Assembly (NCBI RefSeq): GCF_049243985.1
Contig: NC_135384.1
Coordinates: 13,450,501-13,514,500, forward strand
From: Paroedura picta
Taxonomy: Eukaryota; Chordata; Lepidosauria; Squamata; Gekkonidae
Direction of reading: 5' to 3'
DNA: 64,000 nt
The notes below the pieces were generated by a model, which saw only the letters and a program-made list of their open reading frames with translations, had not been told where the DNA came from and searched no databases. Positions 54,730-64,000 of this stretch are shown in pieces. Numbering within the stretch: the first letter of the stretch is position 1; the number at the start of each line of letters is the position of its first letter. The translations under genes were made by a program, and so were the position numbers.

Positions 54730-55009
54730 GGCCAGAACATATTCACTGCAATTTTCTCCCTCTTCCTAGTTTCTTTGAGAGCTTGTTTATACTATCTTGG
54801 AAGTATACTTTCTTTGAAACCTTATGTGAAATTCAGCATTCCTTTCCAATTGCAAATGCACATAACTTCCCTCTTCACCCGGCATACCACAGAGCAGCTT
54901 CCCTGCCTCCCACCCTATGTAATATATAAACAGCCATGTGTGTGTCTGAGGTGGATGTTTCACAGTTAATATTATGTCACAGCTGCGGATTTTGCATGGG
55001 ATGGATCCT

Positions 55010-55450
55010 GTTGGCCGGGGGCTAGTGGGTGATCATACTCCCTGGGGTTCAGGGCCACATGGAGGCGGCTCACATTCGTTTACATGAGGGGTTCAGGGCC
55101 GCATGGAAATGAACATGGCTTACCCTGCTGGGAGGCCAGAGGCTCATTGCCAGGTGGTCTTGGGGGCAACCAAAGGAGGTGGACACCTGGTGGTTCCCCC
55201 CACATAGGTGACCTCCTGTAGGGTGGACTTCAGTAGGCAAAGGGATCTGCTCTCCCGGCTGGGAATGGTGCGGATCCCCAGGGTGCCTCAGTAAGCCATG
55301 GGTTTTGGCACAGTCCACTGACTCCTTGGTCAGGCTCACTCTCCCATGCTGTGCCAATCCTCCCATGGGGAGGTAATAAAGCTGTGGCCATGTTTATAGC
55401 CAATAACGGTGTGTCGTGTCTTATTCCAGCCCAAAATGCCCTCCTGCCAG
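55010..55450 (+). mobile_element. LTR-like dispersed repeat, copy 2 (fossil)
   Basis: A GC-richer segment with AATAAA at about 55376 some 70 bp before its end at GCCAGTCA, and a second copy inverted at 40204-40640. These features suit a solo LTR, but no target duplication or internal region was found. Family and age are unknown; it is an old copy. Confidence 0.4.
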
Positions 55451-55803
55451 TCAACCATCTCTACTTCAGGACATCATGACTGTGTACATTCTCTTTCAAA
55501 GAATACAGAAACTAGAACAAAATTTGTTTCAGAAACACTTTGAATCCTCATTGTCTTCCTAATGATGTCTCTAAGGTTTGTGACTCAGTGGTGCTATTAT
55601 CACTTTGTTAATAAGTACCCCCCCTCCCGAAAAGAAAAAAAAAACAGTCATTTGCTTTTTTCCCAGAAGTGAGCATGCCACAAGCATACCACCAGGCAGG
55701 AAATATATGGAAAGCAAGGAACTGTGTTTTCCAGATGACAACATCCTAGGCCATGAGAAGAAGGTGTTAAAAGAACTCAGCTGGGAAAAAACAAGAAATA
55801 GGA

Positions 55804-55809
55804 ATGCAG
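55804..55809 (+). other. Candidate start-codon exon of the OR at 56881
   Basis: ATGCAG sits directly before a strong donor GTAAGTATT (GT at 55810-55811). The exon may begin at an acceptor near 55666 (TTTTCCCAG). Joined to the main exon at 56881 in phase 0, the protein begins MQVINFRPIERKNQS. The intron would be 1,071 bp. The exon would be mostly 5' UTR with only two codons. Support comes from phase and splice consensus only. Confidence 0.5.
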
Positions 55810-56691
55810 GTAAGTATTGTCTTTCATCTCCCTGGCTTTTTTACCATTATCCTTCTACAGTTCATTGGTTTCTACCAATTTTTTTTAAACTGTTGGGATA
55901 ATACAGAATGAGAGCAATTTTTCACTTGGATCTTCATTAAAGAGCAGAACAAAAATGAATTTTCAATAGAAAGGTGGAGGGAAAATAAGCAAAATGGGAT
56001 TTTGTGAAGTACTGGTGCACTGCTGTCATCAGAACAACTAAATATAAAGCTGTGAAGAAACAATGTTTAATAACGAATTAATTAAAAGTAAATCTTACAG
56101 GGAGAGGAGCAGAGGCAGACAAAATGATTTGGGAAGCTGGGTCAGATTGTGTTAACTTCTTTAATTTTCATTTTGAAATTAATCCGGTGATGTGTAGTTG
56201 TCTATTTAGCTTCAATGGAATGTGTTGCTCCTTGTTGCCCTTTCTGCCACATCCAAGCACAACAGGAAGGGTATCCAAACCTGTGGTCTAAGGACCACCG
56301 GGACATACAGAAACCATTTGGTGGGCTGGATCAGGGTGGTGGAGGATTCCTTTGATCCTGTTTTCTGTGCCATATATGCCCAGTCTCTCTAGGACCTGAA
56401 AACAGGAGAGTTTCTTCCCTTTATACACAGAACTTATCTATAAAATCAGTCTCAGATGGGCAGCTCTATTAGTCTGTAGTAATATAATACAATTTAAGCC
56501 TAGCAGAACCTTAAACACCGACAGAAAAACATGCACATTTTATATGATACATATGTCACTTTTTTTTTTAACAGCTGACAAACCAGGTTCCAAGCAAAGC
56601 ACTCTAACCACAGTGCTCTAGTAAAGGCTGACCATTACAGGGGGTTTATGGAGTTCTGAAAGTCAGAAGTGGACTTGGAGAAGATAGCAGA

Positions 56692-56735
56692 TTTCTTCTT
56701 CTTCTTCTTCTTCTTCATCTTCTTCTTCTTCTTCG
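56692..56735. repeat. (TTC)n microsatellite
   Basis: About thirteen CTT/TTC units with one interruption lie in the putative intron of the OR at 56881. Confidence 0.9.
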
Positions 56736-56880
56736 TCACTAAAATAGTTCAACAGGTCAATCCAGCCCAAAGTGAAGCCAAGAATTTCCTCAGTTCTTAT
56801 ATTTAGGAGTAAAAGGGGGTGGTGAGAGATAAATGAATCACCTTGATAATTAATAAAAATGATACAATTTATCCATCTAG

Positions 56881-57843
56881 GTCATCAACTTCAGACCCAT
56901 TGAAAGAAAAAACCAGTCTGCAGTTACAGAGTTCATTCTAGTTGGCCTAACCAATTCTCTGGAACAACAGATGTTTCTCTTTTGGATATTCACATTCATT
57001 TATGTTGTGGCCATGGCTGGTAACGGCCTTCTTATAATAACCATTGCCAGTTGCAAGAAACTCCACACACCCATGTATTTCCTGCTCACCAATTTGTCCT
57101 TACTGAATATGATCTCTATCTCTGTGACTACTCCCAAACTTCTCCAGACTCTATCAACCCACATAAAGATCATCTCTTTTTATGGCTGTGTCACACAAGC
57201 CTATTTCTTTATTTTTGCTTTGGGCTCAGAACTTCTGCTTCTCTCCATTATGGCTTTTGACCGCTATGCTGCTATCTGCCACCCCTTGCACTATGCAAGC
57301 ATCATGAGGAAGGAAGTGTGTATAGGGATGGCAGCAGGAATTTGGATCATCGGGATGGTCTATTCAGCCCTTCATGCTGGATTTATGCTGCAGCTCTCCT
57401 TTTGCAAGTCCAACATCATCAATCATTTCTTTTGTGACCTGCTCCCAATGTTAAAGCTCTCCTGTTCAGACACCAGTCGAAATGAGGCTCTGATTTTTGT
57501 GGCCGATGTGTTCTTTGGCATGGGCAGCTGTGGGTTAACTCTGACATCGTACTTTTTTATCCTGAGAGCGATCTTCCAAATCCGCTCCAAAGAAGGGAAG
57601 AAGAAAGCCTTCTCCACCTGCTCTTCCCACCTCTTTGTTGTCAGTTTTTACTTTTCTGCTGTCATCTACACCTATATACGGCCTAGTTCAGTCTCTTCTA
57701 TAGACAACGACAAACTCGTTTCTCTCCTCTATTCAGTAGTGACCCCAGTTGTCAACCCAATCATATATTCCTTGAGAAACAAAGAGGTTAAAGGGGCACT
57801 CAAAGCACTGACCAGAAGAGGCAGGCTGATTCAGGGATCCTAA
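56881..57843 (+). CDS. Divergent olfactory receptor, main coding exon
   Basis: A class II odorant receptor that is not close to any other here. It has a glycosylation site in ERKNQSAVTEFILVGL, GNGLLI in TM1, TPMYFLLTNLS in TM2, MAFDRYAAICHPLHY at TM3, HFFCDLLPMLKLSCSD in loop 2, KAFSTCSSHL at TM6 and PVVNPIIYSLRNKEVK at TM7. The first ATG in the exon is at 56971, inside TM1, which would delete the N-terminus. Where ERKNQ-type ORs usually have Met, this gene has ATT (56899-56901). The frame is open back to the acceptor CATCTAG (AG at 56879-56880), and an exon ending ATGCAG at 55809 restores a start in phase. Otherwise it is start-lost. The subfamily is uncertain (family 13- or 5-like). Confidence 0.88.
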   Translation, partial: VINFRPIERKNQSAVTEFILVGLTNSLEQQMFLFWIFTFIYVVAMAGNGLLIITIASCKKLHTPMYFLLTNLSLLNMISISVTTPKLLQTLSTHIKIISFYGCVTQAYFFIFALGSELLLLSIMAFDRYAAICHPLHYASIMRKEVCIGMAAGIWIIGMVYSALHAGFMLQLSFCKSNIINHFFCDLLPMLKLSCSDTSRNEALIFVADVFFGMGSCGLTLTSYFFILRAIFQIRSKEGKKKAFSTCSSHLFVVSFYFSAVIYTYIRPSSVSSIDNDKLVSLLYSVVTPVVNPIIYSLRNKEVKGALKALTRRGRLIQGS

Positions 57844-59439
57844 AACTGATTTATAGTAATACTAGCAATGATAAAAATCAGAAAGCTGGTTAAATTGCTT
57901 GACAACACTGATTGTGATTCATAGAAATACAGGGAGGGGGACATTATGAAAGGCATAAAGCACAGTACATTAAGCATGTTAAAAAATGTATCAAGCAATC
58001 AAAGGGTTTAGTATGTCAACCCCCGGAGTGCCACTGTCTCTCCCATCCCCACCCTCAACAGTCTGATCTGCACCCTGAAACCCTTTTCCTAGGGGTCAGA
58101 TCCTGTGGCAAACTTCAGCTTGCAAAGGGCGATAAGAAAATCACTTTCTGAAGGGAAGAAATCCTTGTACTTGCAGAAACCTTAATCTGATTCCAAAATA
58201 AAACAGTCAAAAAACAGGTACAGAAATCTACTCTTATCATCATCATCATCATCTTTTTTTTTTTTTTTTACATATGTCATCTAGCTACAAAAACATGAGA
58301 GTCCAAAGGGTCAGGGCTAATTTATATTGTTACTCATGGTATTGAAGTGTTACTCAATGGTATTGAGTACTGGTGCCTTTTGGGGAACTCCTGCAAGTAC
58401 TTAGTAGGGAAATGATGAAAACCTGTGCAAACTCATACATGAATACCAACACTTAATTTTAAAAATTATACAAATAACAAAAATGCGGTAATTGACAACC
58501 TGTGTCTGCAAAAATTAAATTTAAGGCTTGTCAAATAAAAAGAAATTTTCATTCTGATAATCAAATATCTATGTATTATGAATTATTCTCTCTAAGTAAT
58601 TCTGCAGATCATCATGCTTTTTAATGTGAAAGTCCCCTTTCACAGTATATAAGGATTTATCCTTGGCTGCCTCAAGCCAAATATAAATTAAATGCATTCC
58701 CTCTGAGGCAGGAAGTAGGTCATGGGATAGCTTCTCTGGGCCCTGGTGATGGCAGCAAGATTGAGATGGTTCTTCTTGCCATGTTGAGCCTTTAACCAAA
58801 TACAGGGAAGTCTACAGAGGAAGGGTCACCAATGTCTGCAGCCTGGAAGGTTTACAGTGGGACTGGGACTGCAGATAACAAGCAAAAGCTGTACTAGTTG
58901 TTGTTTTATCTCACATCACAATCCTTTCCAAGTAGTCATCCAATGATTCCCAGTCATGATATAAAGAACCTTGTATTGGAAGGTTTCTTCTATTGGAGGA
59001 AGAAACACATTTTTCCACAAGGTAAATATTTCTACTGAGAGGACCGGTAGATCTGACTCATATATGTTTTTTCCTAAAGGCTGCCCTTGTCCTGTACTTG
59101 AGAATATCTCTAAAGAGGTGACATAAACATTCACTAAATTGAGAAATACTGCTGTCCATATAGAGACTAGTGCAATGGCCTTTATAGATCTTAAAACACT
59201 GTTTGACTCTATACCAAGTAGGGTTGGGTGCTTCAGCGTCCGAAGAGGCCACTCGTGCCTGAAGCAGCTAGCGGCACATCGTGTGGGGGGGAGGGAGGCA
59301 TGGGCTGTGCTGGCTTAACCCTAATTATCCTGTATTCTAGTGCGGACACCCAGGGCACACTCCTCCCACAGAGGCATTTCACAATATATAGAGGAACCAT
59401 GTATAAGGACTTGTATAGGGATTCCGTGTTTATGCAACA
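57844..59439. other. Intergenic, no gene recognised
   Basis: A CAT simple repeat with poly-T lies at 58235-58270. The minus-strand frames at 58569-58799 and 58916-59252 have no motif that I recognise. The bases near 59230-59340 are GC-richer and unassigned. Confidence 0.4.
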
Positions 59440-60480
59440 CCTCTAACTCATTTGTGTAAAAACAATAGAAAAACTACAATGCCCTACTAAGGGAATCTGG
59501 GCCCCTGAGTGCAAACAGGCCTTTGGCAATTTGAAGAAGCAGCTTCCAGTTATAGAACTGGTTAGAACCGATGCATATGTGGAGGACCTAGGTGTTTTGT
59601 TGCTACAAAAGGGAGGTGATGAGGAACAGGAAGCTGTTTCCCATAGTCCAGTTGTTCTCAACCGTTTCTTCGCTGTGACCCCAACTTTGGCACCAAAGCC
59701 CAGCAGGGACCCAGCTGGAGGAGCTGCCAGCTAGCACTGCGGAGGTACTTCCACCAGCCCCCCAGCCATGGCCATGGGCAACCCCCCCACAGGAGGTGAC
59801 TGGAGGGGGGGTGAGGGCCCTGCCACGGGGACGGGGCTGTTGCAGCTGCTGCATCCACATTGCTCGCTGTCCTGGGCTGGGCTTGCTCCCTTGGCTTGCT
59901 GGTTCTCTCCTTTCTCCCTTTTTTTAAACATGGGTGATTCCACGGTGGCCCTGCTGCAGAGCACATGGAGCTTGCCAGATGGAGTCGGGAAGGATGGGGC
60001 GACTTTGGACCCATGGAGGAAGGGGGTCACTTTCTTGCCAACTCTGAAAGAGCTGAGTGAAGTGTTTTGGCGCATTACTTGGCAGGTGCCAGACAGGCTG
60101 GGCACCTGCAGAAGGAGCCAGGGGGTGCTGGAAATGTGTGTGTGCCTGCATGCACACAACAATTGAGGTGGCATGGAGGCAGCCATTGCCATGGCTCTGC
60201 CGCCTCCACCCACCTCTGCCGGTCACTGCCTCAGCCTGCCTCCACCACCACCTGCCTCCACATGCTGGTGCCCGCCACCACTACCACATGCCTCCACATG
60301 CTGCCACCTGCCACCACAGCAGCGGGCAACCTGGCGACCCTGGGGAAGGGGCCAGGTGACCCCAAATGGGATCCTGACCCAAAGGATGAGAACCACTGCC
60401 ATAGTCCAAGCATTTTGTACTCTGGAAAAGGAGGGACTCAATTTGTTTTGAGCCCACAATGTATTTGTCTAGTATAAAAT
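59440..60480 (+). mobile_element. Ty3/Gypsy-like pol fossil (RNase H side), split by a hAT element
   Basis: Before the hAT insert, the words APECKQAFGNLKKQLP and a following aspartate-rich segment match the junction of reverse transcriptase and RNase H in Gypsy-type polyproteins. A further short piece follows the insert. No LTR was found nearby. It is a short, old, broken copy whose outer limits are approximate. Confidence 0.55.
59649..60398. mobile_element. hAT-type non-autonomous element, perfect 8-bp TSD
   Basis: A 750-bp GC-rich insert with ends CAGTTGTTCTCAACC and GATGAGAACCACTG, typical of hAT elements, is flanked by perfect CCATAGTC duplications at 59641-59648 and 60399-60406. Many open frames run through it on both strands (up to 160 codons), but they have no transposase motif and reflect GC content. 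It lies inside the Gypsy-like fossil. Confidence 0.93.
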
Positions 60481-61689
60481 TTGTTGTGGAAACAGGTCAC
60501 AACTCATTGGATAAACAGAAATAATACTTGAATTCTGATGAGGGCCTTGAGCTTGCAAAATTTCAGTTTTAAATTTGCTCACATTAAAGGTAGAGAATGA
60601 GGCCTTGATAGGGGAATTTCCATAGTTTTCCTTTAGTATTGATTGATGGATGGATGGATTGATATACAGCACCTCTCAGTAAATCTGTCCTAGTATATGT
60701 AGCATTCTGCTATTCTTACTTTGTGCTGCTATGAAAATTTTAAACTACCTTCCCCGATAGAGTTGTTTTGCTTAGGCATGTGAGTTTCAGACATGGGTAG
60801 GTCATGAATCTCAGTTTATTTGTGTGCAGAGGGGAGTGAGGCACTCCTGGTTCCCCCTGAGGACTGATCTGTATAGAAACAAGCTCATTTCATCTTGCAG
60901 GTCTCTACGTTCTTTGACCTTATCTTCTTCATGGCCAGATTTCGGAAGGGGATAATTGGCTCATCATGAGAACTTGCAGCCCACAGGATGGGAGGGAGAA
61001 ATAAAGAGACATTTTTTATATGAAAAGCAAGTGGCAAATTGCTGTGACTTCCAGATGCCAATAGCTATAAGCCCTATGAACAAGGGGAAAGGGAACTCAA
61101 CTACAACAGAAAAATAAGACAGATCAAAATGGAAGTAAGCATATTTTTTCATTTGTCTCCTTGCCCCTATAATTTCAATATCTTAAAGATCATTCCTTTT
61201 TTCCCTTTCCTTCTTTTATTTTATTTAGCATATTCAGCATAACTGAAAATCATTCTGTGTTAAATATTTTTATTCTAATGGACTGAAAGTTGTTTGTTTA
61301 AAAATAAAACTGAAGTGAAATCCTTCACTTGAACCATAATCACGTAACTGAACATAAAGCTGAATTTTGAATTGAAACAATCTTCTGTAAAATTATAGCC
61401 CATTGCAAGTATGGTTACAGACAATTAAATTGTGGAATTAAATTGTGTTAAAGCGGAAGGGGCAGATAATATTTGGTTTATAAGCTACCATCAACGGACC
61501 TCCCTGGTTTGGATTTCTGGATTAAGGATATAAATTTCCTTCCAATAGAACATGCTGTCCCTTTGCACCATCCTTATGATATAAACTTCTAAGGCTTTTC
61601 CATTTAGGAGATTAATTCATTAACAGGAGATGGTCAGTTATACATCAATCTATTTCTGCTTTGAGGTTGCTGCTGCTGCTAAAATTCTG
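60481..61689. other. AT-rich intergenic, nothing recognised
   Basis: No gene, RNA or clear repeat is seen apart from short GATT-type runs near 60640. Confidence 0.4.
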
Positions 61690-61930
61690 CACATAGAGGC
61701 AATTAAATTGTGGTATTCACTACCAAAGCAGGAAGGTGGCCATGGGTATAGACAGCTGTAAAAGGACATTAGACAGATTCATCAGTTGCTACTTTGTGGT
61801 GCAGTCTACAGAGAACTTCCACATACAGAGGCAGTAAACCTCTAAATACCAGGCGATAACATTATCTTGAACTCTTCGTCCTGCTGTTTGCCCTCTGAAG
61901 CAATTGCCTGGCCACTGTGTCAACTTGATA
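61690..61930 (+). mobile_element. CR1-type LINE 3'-region remnant
   Basis: The text 'gtggtattcactaccaaagcaggaaggtggccatgggtatagacagc' and 'ggacattagacagattcat' is the plus-strand counterpart of the remnant at 11525-12130. It is decayed, with no frame. Confidence 0.55.
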
Positions 61931-62799
61931 GATCTCCTTGACATTTTTTTTCTGAGTTAATATACTGAAAGTAATACAACGTGCTTTTAAAACGAAAGTT
62001 TTAACTCTAGCAATGACTTTAGTTTTCATCTACTTCATCTAGTTCAATAAAAAGCATGTGTGGTTGTAGGTTTGGCAAGACTAGATGTTAAAGCAAACTT
62101 TGAAATGTTGCGGCAAAAATTTAAAGAAGCAGTTTGATTTTACAGCAAAAGGAGACAAGCAAATTTTTTGCAGACATTGATTGTTTTAATTGTATATCTG
62201 GAATGAGTGGCCCAACTACCTTTTGTTGCAATACACACATCTATAGAATGCATTAGCTGTGTTTCTACTTTTCCCAGCAGTTGTGCTTGCTGACGAACCA
62301 GCTCGTACAAAAGCATTCTGGTAGATCCATCCCTTAAACTTTTTGCTAGTAAAATAATCCCCTATCTGTTTTATGAACTAATGGAAATATCAAATGTTTA
62401 GAACCTTTGCATAATTTTTTAATGCAATAAATTTTAGCATTGCCAAGGGGGACACCTGTGGCCCTTATGAAGGAGGAGCTTGGACTCCCTTCATTAAGAG
62501 CACGTGTGAATTTAGCAGTCGTAAAATACTGGATAAAAAAACAAAGTTTTAGATTCTTTGAGCCATCAGAGTTTTAATGTACTGGTGGAGAGCGCTTTCG
62601 GGGTGAACAGCGTAAGTATAATCTAGTTATAGCATTCTGTCCCAAATGACCAGTTGAGGGATAAAGGAGCTGGTCATGACTTGCAAAACCAGATCTTTCA
62701 TATGGGTGCTGTATTGGTCCAGTCAAAAGTAGCCCCATGGTTTACATTTTTCAAAAAACATCACACCAGAACACTCTATCTAGTGAAAGTCGCCATTCC
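61931..62799. other. AT-rich intergenic, nothing recognised
   Basis: I see no gene or clear repeat here. Confidence 0.4.
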
Positions 62800-63170
62800 A
62801 TAAAAGGACGGCCTGGTGGAATTAGCTTCCAAAAGAGCTAAGGGCCCAGCTGAAATTAAGAGCTATCCGCAGGGCTTGCAAGATGGAGCTCTTCCACCAG
62901 GCATATGATTGAGGCCGGGTTGAGGTCCCATCAGGGGGTTACCTTGAATTACTGAGATCACGTCCCTCGCTCCTAATGGAAGAGCTCCAGACTGCTAGCT
63001 GGACAGTTGCGGGGGGGGGGGAGATTAAAGGGAAGTCAACTCCACTGATGAGCCATCTCTTGTATGGGGGATTTTATGGGTCTTGTGTTTTATCATTTTA
63101 CTGTAAACCGCTATAAGTCTTTGAGAGCAGTGGTATATAACTGAAATAATAATAAAAATAAATACATCTA
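62800..63170 (+). mobile_element. L2-like LINE 3' end
   Basis: 'ccgcagggcttgcaagatggagctcttccaccaggc' leads through TAAACCGCTATAAGTCTTTG to an (AATA)n tail. It matches 26641-26990 at its 5' side and 28510-28700 at its 3' side, which shows that all three belong to one family. Confidence 0.65.
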
Positions 63171-63189
63171 TAAGATTACAACCCTTCTT

Positions 63190-63420
63190 CCAATTTTCTC
63201 ATACTCCAATGTCTCTGTGTAATTGTGGGAATGCAGAGATTGAAAGTCTTATATGTTAAGTCTGCCCATTCTATGACAATGTTTTTGATGAGGCTATTTC
63301 CTGCTATGTCAAAATATACCAAATTGATTTGCCTGCTTTCTGACATTGTTCCTTATGTATCTACCAGAGTAGCTCTCTACGCACTGGCTGCTAGGAAGAT
63401 TTGAACAAAAGCTGTAAACA
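63190..63420 (+). mobile_element. LINE C-terminal fragment (R4-like family)
   Basis: The translation near 63215-63280 follows the pattern LCNCGNAEIESL...CPFYDN, a cysteine knuckle, and later a run resembling the final helix with TLAARK. It parallels 16005-16250 and 22090-22600. A LINE-type tail of TCAA units lies further on at 63868. Confidence 0.5.
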
Positions 63421-64000
63421 AGAAAAGTCCTAAATCCATGTGTTGGAATTTGGTGAATAAGGTTGTAAGTTGGATACTTGTGTATCTGAGCTTGGGAATT
63501 GGGGGTAGAGTTTAATTGTTCTAACATATATGCTTGTCACTTGTGGTATTTTATGGTTTTCTTCTTCTTTTTATGGTTATTTGTATACTGTGAGAGCTTT
63601 TGGCCAATTACGATTTTTTTTCTGCTGCTTCTTACTACAGAAGCATTCTAACCACATTTTTTAAATGAGAGGAGATACTAAATCAAGCTCTATCAGCAAC
63701 CAGAATTCTTCTTTTGGGGGGGGGGGGGATGTCAAAAGTCGGCACACCTCCGTGTTTATGTATGGTCTGAATGTCAGAAGCTGGTTTTAAAAATTAAGAG
63801 CTTGTTTTGTCATGCCATATATTCTAAATAGAAAGGCTCATAACTGGTAAAGTGAAATAATTGAAAATAGTCAATCAATCAATCAGTCAATCAATCAATA
63901 TAAAGGTCCATGACTGGTACAGTGGAATTAAGCTTTGCCAAGCTTAGGGTGGGGATGTGAGAGGGACAGAGATAATAGAGTTTAGATGCAATATTTTGTA
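63421..64000. other. Terminal stretch, no gene recognised
   Basis: AT-rich DNA with a poly-G run at 63716-63728 and the TCAA microsatellite. No coding region is seen. Confidence 0.4.
63868..63901. repeat. (TCAA)n microsatellite
   Basis: Eight or so TCAA units with one change. It may be the tandem 3' tail of a LINE copy. Confidence 0.85.

Larger units (their letters stand above)
53340..54850 (+). mobile_element. L2-like LINE ORF2 region, split by two insertions
   Basis: At 53470-53560 the translation reads ATVIHEMVISRLDYCNLLYA, a hallmark of L2-type ORF2. It resumes after the insert at about 54172 with NAAALVLTRTPW and LHWLPFDFWIKNLV (post-RT region). Beyond the SINE at 54438-54729 it continues with the piece ARTYSLQFSPSS. 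The piece order is as in an intact L2, so one old copy was broken by the DNA element 53561-54167 and by the SINE. Confidence 0.75.

Noticed and set aside
55605-55901. 98-aa frame before the last OR as a separate gene
   Set aside because: No homology; the useful part is the donor at 55810, and the frame runs into intron sequence.
59658-60477. Frames of up to 160 codons on both strands
   Set aside because: All fall in the 750-bp hAT insert; low-complexity His/Pro/Cys-rich translations without homology.

Overview
The window is vertebrate genomic DNA, most likely from a squamate reptile (lizard or snake). The evidence is a run of intronless-style class II olfactory receptor (OR) genes set in AT-rich DNA full of squamate-type repeats. 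These include tRNA-derived SINEs ending in (ACCTTT)n with a BovB-like tail (Sauria-SINE type), BovB, CR1, L2, L1 and R4-like LINEs, hAT and Harbinger-like miniature DNA transposons, a Penelope-like fragment and decayed LTR-retroelement fossils. There is no prokaryotic content and no CRISPR.

Layout: nine OR genes lie wholly in the window and one more is cut by the left edge. There are also two OR pseudogene remnants. Positions 1-5.7 kb hold two related plus-strand ORs (the first truncated by the window edge). Positions 9.6-15.4 kb hold a tandem pair on the minus strand. Positions 20-33.5 kb hold a second tandem pair on the plus strand, embedded in a visible segmental duplication. Positions 38-48.5 kb hold two more plus-strand ORs and the two OR remnants. 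All of these belong to one expanded subfamily that by memory resembles mammalian OR8S1-type receptors. At 50.6-57.8 kb the cluster changes character: a minus-strand gene closely resembling OR13G1, then a divergent plus-strand OR. Neither of these last two has an ATG in its main exon upstream of TM1. In each case a short upstream exon carrying an ATG can be spliced in frame, so both probably have a split start. Positions 58-64 kb hold no gene that I can support, only repeats.

The ORs are expected to act alone: each encodes a seven-transmembrane odorant receptor, and one is normally expressed per sensory neuron. Most have a clear splice acceptor a few bases to tens of bases upstream of the ATG, as expected for ORs with non-coding 5' exons. 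The intergenic DNA records the history of the cluster: filled versus empty insertion sites between duplicated copies, nested transposons with readable target-site duplications, an intergenic block whose core is inverted between two copies, and an orphan flank that may mark a lost OR. Coordinates of repeats without clear termini are approximate, and family names come from memory of the sequences, not from a database search.
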